32,242 nucleotides of DNA from assembly GCA_002500485.1 (NCBI GenBank), contig DLRJ01000063.1:2277-34518 (forward strand), in the 5' to 3' direction. Shown here piece after piece: positions 8,395 through 16,295 of this stretch. Both the position numbers and the translations under genes were made by a program. The DNA is from Dehalococcoidia bacterium UBA7891 (GTDB taxonomy: Bacteria; Chloroflexota; Dehalococcoidia; Lucifugimonadales; UBA826). The first letter of the stretch is position 1. The number at the start of each line of letters is the position of its first letter. Below the pieces are notes generated by a model that was not told where the DNA came from, did not search any database, and saw only the letters and a list, made by a program, of their open reading frames with translations.

Positions 8395-9444
8395 ATGGGA
8401 GAAGATAAATTCAGGCTGTGGGCCATATCTGATGCTCATATCGGAACTGATATTAAACACGGCAGGCACAGCTTATCAGAGCCGATTTTACAGGCTGAAA
8501 AAGGGGGAGATGATGGAGGGCCACCGTTCGATTGGGATATTTGTGTAAATCTAGGTGATTTTACTGGTTCTCAGGTTCCACCAACTGATGATGAAGGCCC
8601 ACTCGTTGTAGAACAGTATCTATCATCAAAAAAACATCGGAGGGAGGATTTTTACGATCTGATCGGAAATCATGATAGTTCCCATTTCTCAGAAAGGCCA
8701 TCACAGTGGTGGTTTCAAAAATGGATAGATCCTATGGGAAGAAACACTCAATTCTCCCACGTAGACAACTCAAAAAGGCCCTTTCCGGTGTCTGGTAATT
8801 GGGAACATTATTCTTTTGATGTCGGTAACATAACCTTCCTTATGATTGCGGACCGTAACGACCTTCCTCCTCCAATCGGCAGAGGTGATAGAGGTGGGTA
8901 TCCAGCCGGTGCGATTAGTGAAGAGACATTTTTTTGGTGGAAAAAGAAGGTTGGAGAAAATAGGGATAGGATCCTTGTAACCTGTGCCCATCACATGGTC
9001 AAAGAGACCACTGTCGCCACAGGTTTAAATGAAGGGTGCGACGGAAATTATCATGGGAAATTCTTGGATGGTGCCCCACAAGGTTCATCTTTTATCTACT
9101 TTGTAGGAACTCAACCTGATTCAGGTCGAATCGAATCTTTCTTAGAGGCAAATGAACCTGCTCTGGACATGTGGTTAGGGGCACACACACACACGCATCC
9201 AGATGATGTGGTAAATGGTAGAAGTCATATTGAACAAAAATATGGAGTTAATTTCGCCAACATTTCTGCTTTGACCAAATACCACGGCCATACATGTATG
9301 CCTATGAGTCGACGTTTAACATTCACTGAAAATAGCGATTTGGTAAAAATTCAATGCTACTTACACACGAGTGATCACGCCCCTCAAGGGTGGTATTCTC
9401 CAGTAGAAAGGACACTTAAGCTTCGATATAAATTTAGATGGTAG
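8395..9444 (+). CDS. Calcineurin-like metallophosphoesterase
   Basis: A 349-residue metallophosphoesterase. The five motifs of the superfamily are present: D13-A-H15 (SDAH), G54-D55 (LGDF), G-N-H-D at 91-94, H199/H200 (CAHH) and GAHTHTH at 262-268. These residues hold two metals for hydrolysis of a phosphomonoester or phosphodiester. There is no signal peptide or membrane segment, so it is predicted cytosolic. A weak AAAGGG about 12 nt before the ATG is the only ribosome-binding-site candidate; coupling to the 52-codon ORF just upstream is possible. The long segment between motif III and the histidine pair (95-198) is poorly conserved and probably sets specificity. The substrate is not predictable. 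Confidence 0.85.
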   Translation: MGEDKFRLWAISDAHIGTDIKHGRHSLSEPILQAEKGGDDGGPPFDWDICVNLGDFTGSQVPPTDDEGPLVVEQYLSSKKHRREDFYDLIGNHDSSHFSERPSQWWFQKWIDPMGRNTQFSHVDNSKRPFPVSGNWEHYSFDVGNITFLMIADRNDLPPPIGRGDRGGYPAGAISEETFFWWKKKVGENRDRILVTCAHHMVKETTVATGLNEGCDGNYHGKFLDGAPQGSSFIYFVGTQPDSGRIESFLEANEPALDMWLGAHTHTHPDDVVNGRSHIEQKYGVNFANISALTKYHGHTCMPMSRRLTFTENSDLVKIQCYLHTSDHAPQGWYSPVERTLKLRYKFRW

Positions 9445-9567
9445 GTCTTACCGGCAAGGCTTATTTGCTATAAAAATAGCCTGAGACACTAGATGCCACT
9501 ACAAATGGGTCGCTCTATCCTAACCGGGTTGGTTAATTCCGAAATATGAAGGATACAATGACGTTGG

Positions 9568-10737
9568 CTATGCAATGACTTTAAAGGAATATTTCGTTGT
9601 GTTGAGCTTTCCATCTGCAAACCGATTCATTTTTAATGGTTCTATATCTACAGTGCTGGCTTTTCCTTGAGTCACCAACTCTGCCATCACCGTTCCGACC
9701 GCAGGAGCAAGTTTGAAACCATGTCCACTAAAACCGGAACAAACAAACAGACCATTTATACCGTCCACAGAATCGATAATTGGGTGTAAGTCAGGGGTGC
9801 TTGTGTATAGACCGGAGTATCCAGTAAATAGCTCTGCGTCTGCAATAGAAGGTATCCTTTTAGTCAACCGGGTCCATACATCGGCGGCATACGACAGATT
9901 GTACTTTTGGTTGTAAGAATCTGGGTTTGCAGTCTCCTCATGATTTCCATTACCAACCAGGGTGAGATCGTGACCTTCTGGTCGAAAATATATCAAATTT
10001 GCCATATCTCCCCCTCCTGGGTGAGTCGGAATTTTATTAAGGTTCCTCTTTATTAGAAAAACCTCATGTCTGGTTGGCAAAAGAGGAAGAGAAACATCTA
10101 TTTTTTTCAAAAACTCCCCCGTCCATGGCCCGGTGGCTATGATTACGTTCTCTGATTCAAAACAGGCTTTTTCAGTGATAACTTGGTGCGGCCCTGATTC
10201 AGATATTTTTATATCCGTGACTGGTGTTTCGAGGTGTATGGTAGCTCCGTTTGCTCTCGCATGGTTTATGTATGCAAGTGCGGTTGCAGAGGGGTCTGCG
10301 TGACCAGAATCATCCTCCCATGCAATATGTTCTCCCTCGGATATTTTGAAAACCGGGGCAAGCTCAGCGGCTTCTTTGTGATCGATTTCTTTTGTTGAGA
10401 TTCCTACGTCTTGTTGCATAGAAATATTTTCACGAAATACCTGAGATGCTTCTGAGGGGGCAAAAACCATATATCCAGTTCTTACAAAACCAACATCTCC
10501 TCCTACTAGGTCAGAAAAATTCGCAAACACTTTCAGGCTTTCGTGAGCCAAGGAGGCATTCACTTTGGTGGAGTAATGCATCCTTATTGCGCCAGAGGAT
10601 CTACCCGTAGAACCGGCTCCAATTGTAGATTTTTCTAGAAGGATCGTCTTGGTGAGTCCGCTGCTGGAGAGATTTGAAATTATGCTCGCTCCCATGACTC
10701 CACCGCCAATAATTATTGCGTCACATGTTTCCGTCAT
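9568..10737 (-). CDS. FAD-dependent oxidoreductase, DAO family (sarcosine/glycine oxidase or dehydrogenase-like)
   Basis: A D-amino-acid-oxidase-fold flavoprotein of about 389 residues that would oxidise a secondary or N-substituted amino acid. The N-terminus carries the FAD Rossmann motif (IIIGGGVMGAS), followed by STGRSSGAIRMHYS, the segment typical of sarcosine-dehydrogenase-like members. The C-terminal GLFVCSGFSGHGFKLAPAVG is the second FAD-contact region. An in-frame TTG exists at 10743, but GAGG lies about 7 nt before the ATG at 10737 and almost abuts the TTG, so I place the start at 10737. It is a single gene, convergent with the metallophosphoesterase and divergent from the DinB-like gene. 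No covalent-flavin motif is evident to me. Confidence 0.88.
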   Translation of the reverse strand: MTETCDAIIIGGGVMGASIISNLSSSGLTKTILLEKSTIGAGSTGRSSGAIRMHYSTKVNASLAHESLKVFANFSDLVGGDVGFVRTGYMVFAPSEASQVFRENISMQQDVGISTKEIDHKEAAELAPVFKISEGEHIAWEDDSGHADPSATALAYINHARANGATIHLETPVTDIKISESGPHQVITEKACFESENVIIATGPWTGEFLKKIDVSLPLLPTRHEVFLIKRNLNKIPTHPGGGDMANLIYFRPEGHDLTLVGNGNHEETANPDSYNQKYNLSYAADVWTRLTKRIPSIADAELFTGYSGLYTSTPDLHPIIDSVDGINGLFVCSGFSGHGFKLAPAVGTVMAELVTQGKASTVDIEPLKMNRFADGKLNTTKYSFKVIA

Positions 10738-10966
10738 ATTCAATCCTCTATATGTGGGATCTGGTAGGTGAAGATATATAATAATCTATATGTGCAGTTT
10801 CTCCGGGTATTATGAATTGTCCACGAACAGTATTCGCCTTATTTACTCAACCTTCCTCTGGGGAACTATAATCCCCAACTTACAGCTGGGCAAGGAGCCT
10901 CGTCAAAGGTATATATCAACTCAGGCGGGAGTGAAAAGACAAAGAAATATAAGGAGCGAGGGTTCA

Positions 10967-11506
10967 ATGGATCTACTAGAGTTTGCTACTGAAATGTTTG
11001 AGGAATACCGCAGTCGGCTGTATACATATTTGGATGGACTGACCACTGAGGAGCTCAACTGGCGTCTGGACAGCTCGGCTAATTCTATCGCCTTTATCGT
11101 ATGGCATACGGCGAGGGTTGAAGACCGCTGGTTTCAAGTGTTCTGTCAAGGCAAAGCCGACCTTTGGATCGAGGATGGTTGGTTTGACAAACTTGGCATG
11201 GACAAAAATCAGCCGATAGCCAAATATAAGCCCAAGGAACTGGAAGATTTCCCAATATTGACCATGGGTGAACTCAAGTCATACTTTGAGGTCGTAAGGG
11301 CAGGAACTCAAAAATTTTTGGTGAACATCAGTACCGATGAGCTAGGAAAGGCTCCTGGTAGGTCGCCTTTTCCTGAATCCTCGTCAGCCAGCGCATTTGC
11401 GAAATTCACAATCCAACGGATGTTCCGCCAATTGATTCAGGAAGAAATGCAGCACTTAGGCCAAGTGGGAATCCTACGAGGTCTCCAACGAGGGTTGGAT
11501 AAGTAA
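10967..11506 (+). CDS. DinB-like / DUF664 four-helix metalloprotein
   Basis: The coding part is 179 residues from the ATG at 10967, which has AAGGAG at 10951-10956; the open frame extends upstream to 10790 but that extension looks untranslated. The protein is a four-helix-bundle DinB/YfiT-type domain: the first metal His sits in IVWHTARVEDRWF, and the C-terminal QEEMQHLGQVGILRG supplies the other histidine. Members are metal-dependent thiol or glutathione/mycothiol/bacillithiol transferases or DNA-damage-induced proteins of unknown role. It stands alone between a leftward oxidoreductase and the region with the 43-residue ORF. Function beyond the fold cannot be stated. Confidence 0.8.
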   Translation: MDLLEFATEMFEEYRSRLYTYLDGLTTEELNWRLDSSANSIAFIVWHTARVEDRWFQVFCQGKADLWIEDGWFDKLGMDKNQPIAKYKPKELEDFPILTMGELKSYFEVVRAGTQKFLVNISTDELGKAPGRSPFPESSSASAFAKFTIQRMFRQLIQEEMQHLGQVGILRGLQRGLDK

Positions 11507-11637
11507 AACAGGGTGGCAGATATATGTATTAATTCAAATGTTTGATAGTGTGGATGCAGGTTAGTGGATCTGATGGTAGGACTGATATTAGTCACAGATA
11601 AAAACCCACCTAGAACTTAACCTCTATGACATAGTCC

Positions 11638-11769
11638 TTAGCGGTGATGGTGGCCAGTTCGTCTTTTTAATCCGTTACGTTTACTCGATTTCTTATTGTC
11701 ATTAAGGCGTTTCACGAATTCCGCTGTCGTTTCTTCTTGCTTTTCCGGCTTTTTTTTGGATTTGACCAT
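11638..11769 (-). CDS. Small basic protein, 43 residues, unknown
   Basis: ATG at 11769 is preceded by GGAGGG at about 5 nt, a strong ribosome-binding site, and a sigma70-like promoter lies some 100 bp upstream. The product begins MVKSKKKPEKQEETTAEFVK and ends with KSSKRNGLKRRTGHHHR. It is strongly basic, with a short predicted helix (TAEFVKRLNDN) between two Lys/Arg-rich ends and a triple histidine near the C-terminus. There is no membrane segment. I recognise no family. A nucleic-acid or ribosome-associated role would fit the charge, but that is speculation. Promoter, ribosome-binding site and stop are consistent with a real gene. Confidence 0.55.
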   Translation of the reverse strand: MVKSKKKPEKQEETTAEFVKRLNDNKKSSKRNGLKRRTGHHHR

Positions 11770-11866
11770 AATCGTCCCTCCATTTTGTTGACAAGATTGA
11801 GTTTACTTACCGCTCGAGGATCCAGTGGTACCTGAGCTGTCTTAGGAATACTCAGAGCCATCGCAT

Positions 11867-11895
11867 ATTATAATCTGTTGTAGATAAGCAGCCAA
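11867..11895 (-). promoter_or_regulatory. Sigma70-like promoter for the 43-residue basic protein
   Basis: On the minus strand TTGGCT (11895-11890) and a consensus TATAAT (11872-11867) are separated by exactly 17 nt. The predicted start of transcription is near 11860, giving a leader of about 90 nt before the ATG at 11769. The -10 box matches consensus perfectly; the -35 matches 4 of 6 positions. Confidence 0.55.
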
Positions 11896-12026
11896 GGTGT
11901 TAAACATTGTTTTTTATCAGTCATCCATCCACTTACACGGTAAAAGCAGGTCAACATATCACTAGAATAAATTTGTGTTGTGGGTACTGTTCGTTTGAAA
12001 TTCTAGGCTTCAAAGACTGTATTCCC

Positions 12027-12956
12027 CTACTCGTGAGATAGGGCCATTGCCCTTACACCTGCTTTGTAGTGCTCCTCGGGTGACACGTCAGGGCCAGGCC
12101 GGTAGACATATGTTCCTCTCGGCATAAGCTCTTCTGTGTAAAGCAGTTCCTCGTGGTCATCATACTTGACGCTGATAGCGTAGTCATATTTTTCAGGAAT
12201 ATATAATCTCGCATGCCCTTTTGAATTTGTTTTGGAGCGACCAACCCCAATAAGGGCAACTTCGGCTCCACTCACGGGGGCATCATTTTCATCAAGGACT
12301 GTTAAGCGGCCTGCACGCCAAGGGGCCAATCGCAGTGTAATGAATTTACTTAGCCTCTGCCTAGAGGTAAGTATGTCCCCGTCCTGGATTCTACTTACAA
12401 CTTCTTCTTCAAAACCAGGTCCTTTGGGTGTAGCCCAGTTTGACCCATATTTGGTCTCCAGATATTTTTCCGGTGGATTTGGTACAAGGAATTTTTCTCC
12501 TATGAAGTCGATCTCTTTCAACTGTGTGAAAAGTGCGAGGGGAGTTCTTACGCCGGGGTATTGGAACACGCTGTCACCGACGATTCGATGGCAAGTCCAG
12601 TCTGCCCTGATTGACTCTTTTACGACGTGAACACCAATATGGCGTGAGCTACGATCGACATGAACGTAGTACCCATTGTCTTCAAACGCTGTAATTCCCC
12701 TATCGATGGTTTTTTCGTCCAGGCCATTAAGGCCTATTACAGACCCCATATCCATTTCGTCATCCCACTCAATGAATTGGCCATCACGGACTGCTCCGAG
12801 ACAGGTGCCTGATGCGATGAAGAATACGGCCCCAAGTTGATCTAAAATGCGCTTTATATCTATCAATCTTTCTGCTGCTGAGATCGGATCCATCGGTTTC
12901 GGCTCTACGACAGATTTTTCGTAGGCTGCAGCTCCTTCTTCATTAATATCTTTCAT
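12027..12956 (-). CDS. LicD-like phosphotransferase with a C-terminal carboxypeptidase-regulatory-like domain
   Basis: A 309-residue protein. Residues 45-71 hold the LicD/fukutin signature (FIASGTCLGAVRDGQ then FIEWDDEMDMG), with the metal-binding aspartates D65, D66 and D69 of this nucleotidyltransferase-fold family. YLETKYGSNW (165-174) is the second family block. LicD-type enzymes transfer a phospho-alcohol (phosphocholine in the founding members) from a CDP-carrier to a cell-surface glycan. From about 215 to 285 there is a small beta-sandwich region (LTVLDENDAPVSGAEVAL..., TNSKGHARLYIP) resembling CarboxypepD_reg domains, an unusual addition. AAGGGGAG precedes the ATG. The gene lies 73 bp after the nucleotidyltransferase gene on the same strand, which argues for a donor-synthesis/transfer pair. 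Confidence 0.75.
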   Translation of the reverse strand: MKDINEEGAAAYEKSVVEPKPMDPISAAERLIDIKRILDQLGAVFFIASGTCLGAVRDGQFIEWDDEMDMGSVIGLNGLDEKTIDRGITAFEDNGYYVHVDRSSRHIGVHVVKESIRADWTCHRIVGDSVFQYPGVRTPLALFTQLKEIDFIGEKFLVPNPPEKYLETKYGSNWATPKGPGFEEEVVSRIQDGDILTSRQRLSKFITLRLAPWRAGRLTVLDENDAPVSGAEVALIGVGRSKTNSKGHARLYIPEKYDYAISVKYDDHEELLYTEELMPRGTYVYRPGPDVSPEEHYKAGVRAMALSHE

Positions 12957-13029
12957 GTGTTCTCCCCTTCATAGACATAACTTGGTATTGATGATTTTTG
13001 GTAGCATCTGACGGTTGGGTTGAGTTGGC

Positions 13030-13755
13030 TTATAGATCGTGGCCTTGACCTTCTTTTATAAGAACGCTGACAGAATCACGGTCCTCTTCCGTATCAACGT
13101 CTGCCCAGAACTGACCGCTCACGTCACATGTCTGAAAATGTCTTCCATTATCTGCCATATGTTGGACTACCTCAGATATGGTTACATTTTTTCCTTGGCG
13201 GGCCATGAGGTGTTTGATGTTATCGAGCACTTCTGAATCCATCATAAATAGCCCAGTATCTATAGATTGCCAGTCTTTGAGATCCTTTCCTATTTCTATG
13301 ATTCTTCCTTTAGAATCTGCCATGACCCTGGTTCCATCATTGACTTGGGATGCATTTTTGGACTCTGAATCCACACAAAGAGTCCTAGTTATGGTTGAGT
13401 CAGATAGAAGGGTTGTAACAAGGCTTGAGCTAATTAAGTGATCCCCCATCGCCAACACAAACGGATCGGTACCAATGAAAGAACGAGCAGCGAAAACTGA
13501 CAATGCATTGTCACCGTCGTAATCCTTGTTATAAGAGAAATTTATACTAGGATAAAGTTTTTCTATGTAATTTATGATCACATCTGCCCTGTAACCTACT
13601 ACTATCGAGATGTCAGAAATTCCAGCGGCCAACAAAGCATCAATCGGATAAGTGATAATGGATTTCCCTTCTATTTCGATAAGTGATTTTGGTGTATTAG
13701 CAGTGAGAGCTTTCAGCCTACTCCCATAACCTGCAGCGATAATAATTCCCTTCAT
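13030..13755 (-). CDS. Sugar/alcohol-phosphate nucleotidyltransferase (LicC / inositol-phosphate cytidylyltransferase-like)
   Basis: About 241 residues from the ATG at 13755, which has GAGGAG roughly 10 nt upstream; a TTG six codons earlier is in frame but lies on top of that site. The N-terminus MKGIIIAAGYGSRL with P22-K23 is the NTP-binding signature of the GT-A-like nucleotidyltransferases. AMGDHLI supplies a metal aspartate and WADVDTEED near the end is shared with CTP:inositol-1-phosphate and LicC-type cytidylyltransferases. The expected reaction is formation of a CDP- (or other NDP-) activated alcohol or sugar phosphate. The adjacent downstream LicD-like gene would use that donor. No kinase, choline transporter or CDP-alcohol phosphatidyltransferase is in the window, so the transferred group is unknown. 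Confidence 0.82.
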   Translation of the reverse strand: MKGIIIAAGYGSRLKALTANTPKSLIEIEGKSIITYPIDALLAAGISDISIVVGYRADVIINYIEKLYPSINFSYNKDYDGDNALSVFAARSFIGTDPFVLAMGDHLISSSLVTTLLSDSTITRTLCVDSESKNASQVNDGTRVMADSKGRIIEIGKDLKDWQSIDTGLFMMDSEVLDNIKHLMARQGKNVTISEVVQHMADNGRHFQTCDVSGQFWADVDTEEDRDSVSVLIKEGQGHDL

Positions 13756-13773
13756 GGCGTGTTGGCTCCTCAA

Positions 13774-14134
13774 GTTCTCGTACTTTTAAAAAAAACGGAA
13801 TGTCTGCGTGGCTCGTGTTGTGGCCTCTAACTTTCAAGGGCACAGAAGCAGACTGGTTCGTGGTGAATCATTTCAACGATAAGTTATAGATCCGACCGAA
13901 GTGATGAATAGTTGCTCGGATACAAAAAACGCTCAGGTTGCGCGAGGGCAGACAAAGGCAGAAGGGGAGGCGTTGCGGTATCGAAATTCCACCACATCCA
14001 ATTAGTCATCTTCACCTGAATTCACAGCAGTCTCACCATAACACAGATTGTAAATTCCCGCCCTCTTCCTTTGATATTCGAAATGGTACTATGCACGCAT
14101 TGAATACAGGAAGCATCCGTGAGGTGGCCCCGAG
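13774..14134. other. 360-bp divergent intergenic region
   Basis: This lies between the leftward nucleotidyltransferase and the rightward NHL protein, so it should hold both promoters. A 67-codon plus-strand frame in it (13938-14141) is arginine- and histidine-rich without family resemblance and I do not consider it coding. I see no convincing -35/-10 pair, repeat or RNA. Confidence 0.5.
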
Positions 14135-15019
14135 ATGGTAACTGATAGGTTTGGATTCGGAGATTTCCAATATGAAGTTGTTCCAGATTGGGGAATTAAC
14201 TCGGAGTTAGGGGTTGTATCTGATGTAGCAACGGACTCAAATGATCGAGTGTATTTGGCTGTTCGAAACACAGCTCATACTGAAACACCGAGTGGTGTCA
14301 TATTGGTATTAGATCAGCATGGGAATCTGTTGGACTCATGGGGTCAAGATTTGTTTTCGACACCTCATGGAATTTGGATAAGCAAAGACGATGAGATTCT
14401 ACTTGCAGATTCTAGCGATCACACTGTCCGTTCCTACACTACTGATGGTCGACTAGAATTTACTATGGGAACCCAGGGGAAAACAGGAGAATCAGGTTGC
14501 CCGTTCAACAAGCCCACCCGTGCCGCTCTTTCCAACTCCGGTACGCTATTTGTATCTGACGGATATGGTCAAGATAGAATTCATAAATTCACGGGGGACG
14601 GTGATTGGGTCATGTCTTTCGGTGAAACAGGTAAAGGATCAGGTTTTCTGAATTTGCCTCATGATGTAACCGTTGGAGACGACGACCAAGTCTATGTCCT
14701 GGATAGAGAAAACCGTCGTTGCCAGGTATTCGACCAAGATGGCAGATATATAGCTGAATTCGAAGGACTACGGTCGCCAAATGACATGGTTATTGACGAA
14801 TCAGGATTTTTTCACATTGCTGAGGGTTGGTACCAGGAAATAGCCTCCATCTGTGTCATGTCACCAGAGGGTACTATCGTTGGCCGATGGGGAGAAAGAG
14901 GCGATGGTCCTGGGTTCTTTAAGGGAGCACCTCATGGATTATGGATAGATTCAAAGGGAGATATGTATATTGCTGAAGTCGCGGCTGAGAAAGCAATACA
15001 CAAATTCACTAGGATCTAA
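14135..15019 (+). CDS. NHL-repeat six-bladed beta-propeller (peptidylglycine alpha-amidating-lyase-like)
   Basis: A 294-residue protein made of NHL-type repeats: DVATDSNDRVYLAVR, TPHGIWISKDDEILLADS, KPTRAALSNSGTLFVSDG, LPHDVTVGDDDQVYVLDR, SPNDMVIDESGFFHIAEG and APHGLWIDSKGDMYIAEV. Each has the P-x-x-[IV/T]-x-[VI]-D pattern and the set forms one six-bladed propeller. The W-G-x-x-G-x-G-x-F linkers (SFGETGKGSGFLN, RWGERGDGPGFFK) are usual in peptidyl-alpha-hydroxyglycine alpha-amidating-lyase-like bacterial proteins. No signal peptide is present, so it is predicted cytosolic. GAGG lies 10-12 nt before the ATG. It is monocistronic on the plus strand. Whether it is a lyase, lactonase or binding protein cannot be decided. 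Confidence 0.8.
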   Translation: MVTDRFGFGDFQYEVVPDWGINSELGVVSDVATDSNDRVYLAVRNTAHTETPSGVILVLDQHGNLLDSWGQDLFSTPHGIWISKDDEILLADSSDHTVRSYTTDGRLEFTMGTQGKTGESGCPFNKPTRAALSNSGTLFVSDGYGQDRIHKFTGDGDWVMSFGETGKGSGFLNLPHDVTVGDDDQVYVLDRENRRCQVFDQDGRYIAEFEGLRSPNDMVIDESGFFHIAEGWYQEIASICVMSPEGTIVGRWGERGDGPGFFKGAPHGLWIDSKGDMYIAEVAAEKAIHKFTRI

Positions 15020-15144
15020 ATCATGTATTCATTAAGTATTACCTGTGTGGTTGGGGTATAAACGCCTATTAAATTTCACCGCGAAGTGTTTAAGAAAGTA
15101 AATTGCAAATGTTTTGCTTGATTGAAAATTAGGAGATATATTTT

Positions 15145-15756
15145 ATGATTACGAAATTTGACGCATTTTATGGGGGCCATGTTGAAATCGACAATTTTGG
15201 ATTTCAGGGTATCCCCGTAGATGACCGATGGTTATCAGATGAGCATTTGTCTACTGCTTTAGATATCGCCAAACAATTCTCTATTTTAATGGACAGAAAT
15301 GGGTTTGACACTTTGTGGCTTTCTGAACACCATTTTCAAAGAGAGGGATACGGGTGCATTCCCAATATCCCAATGTTAAGCATCTATTTATCTCAATTCA
15401 CTCAGAATCTCAATTTTGGAGGGTTCTTTAATGTGATCACTGCCTGGCACCCATTACGTCTGGTTGAGGATTTTGCAATGGCAGATATACTCACTGATGG
15501 CAGAGTTCGTCTGGGAGTAGGAAGGGGATACATAGCCAGAGAAGTTGAAACCTTGGGAGGATTTCTAGAGGACAACGATGCGAATCGGGAATTATTTGAG
15601 GAACAAATAGAGGTACTGAGAAAGGCTTGGGACAATCCTTCTTTTAGTCACCATGGTAAGTGATACCAAATACCAGCGGATGTGTTGCATCGTGGTAGCA
15701 AACTCGAAGATATTACTGTGGTTCCAAAACCTTTACATGGGGAAGTGGAGATGTGG
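15145..15756 (+). pseudogene. LLM-class flavin-dependent monooxygenase, N-terminal half, interrupted by TGA and truncated
   Basis: From a well-supported ATG (AGGAG upstream) the frame encodes a luciferase-like monooxygenase: LWLSEHHFQREGYG, LSIYLSQFTQNLNFGG, HPLRLVEDFAMADILTDGR and VRLGVGRGY are family blocks. Codon 173 is TGA (15661-15663). The same frame continues without a gap in the homology as YQIPADVLHRGSKLEDITVV and PKPLHGEVEMW, which is the conserved family continuation (GK-x-YxIP ... VPkPlh.pVe.W). The TGA stands where Tyr, His or Trp is usual. After TGG at 15754-15756 the homology ends abruptly in remnants of a transporter gene, so roughly the C-terminal half is missing. The gene is broken twice over and is almost certainly non-functional. 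Confidence 0.8.
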
Positions 15757-16179
15757 CATTATTTCTTTGCGTTTTATTAGGAGGCATGGGATATGCTCAA
15801 GGAGGTATCCTCGGGAAAAAAATGAGTGGTTGGAGGGTTATATGCTGGTCATTAGTAATAAGCCTTCCTTTGGTTATACCGTTGGCCTTAATAAATTTCG
15901 ATTTTACTCATTTAGCGCAGATTGCTAGTGATTCTCCGAGGACCATCATGCTATTTGTGTTTCTATGTCTATTCAATAATTTGATCGGATTTTTTTCTTT
16001 TATGAAGGATTGGGAATGGGAGGGGTAGCAAGGGTCAGCCAGATAGATTTATTCAGACCGTTTCTAACGTTTTTCTTCTCGGTTGTATTCCTGGGAGAGA
16101 AAATGAGTGTCATAGCAGTATTTTTTTATTGTTGATTATAGTAATTGTTTATTCGAGCAAGAGGAGTGCAATCCGTTAA
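15747..16179 (+). pseudogene. EamA/DMT-family transporter, 3' half with two T-tract frameshifts
   Basis: Starting at GGAGATGTG (15747) the frame reads GDVALFLCVLLGGMGYAQGG, then MSGWRVICWSLVISLPL, which is the start of the second EamA repeat of drug/metabolite transporters. At the T7CT4 tract (15990-16001) the frame ends in FMKDWEWEG and a TAG; moving one base gives FFFYEGLGMGGVARVSQ and LFRPFLTFFFSVVFLGEKM, the classic continuation of the family. At a second T7 tract (16121-16127) another one-base shift is needed to read FFLLLIIVIVYSSKRSAIR, the last membrane helix with its positive tail, ending TAA at 16177-16179. Both lesions behave as a missing T. The 5' half of the gene is absent, replaced by the monooxygenase fragment. 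Confidence 0.8.
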
Positions 16180-16295
16180 ACGGGTGATACAAAGTGGAAA
16201 GTATTGGCTTTTACTGATGTTCTGAGAGCGTGTAGTCAGATCAAATGGGAAGTACGATTATATTTATAACAAGGAAATGACTTCCCAACCAATCA

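Noticed and set aside
9470..9485. GCTAT/ATAGC hairpin after the metallophosphoesterase gene
   Set aside because: A 5-bp AT-rich stem is too weak to call a terminator.
10859..10877. TGGGGA/TCCCCA hairpin upstream of the DinB-like gene
   Set aside because: Only 6 bp with a 7-nt loop, no T-run and no gene end nearby; it may be chance.
13938..14141. 67-codon Arg/His-rich frame before the NHL gene
   Set aside because: Low-complexity composition, no ribosome-binding site, and it overlaps the NHL gene start.
15661..15663. TGA as selenocysteine codon
   Set aside because: The family position is not Cys, no SECIS-like hairpin is evident after it, and the gene is broken further downstream.
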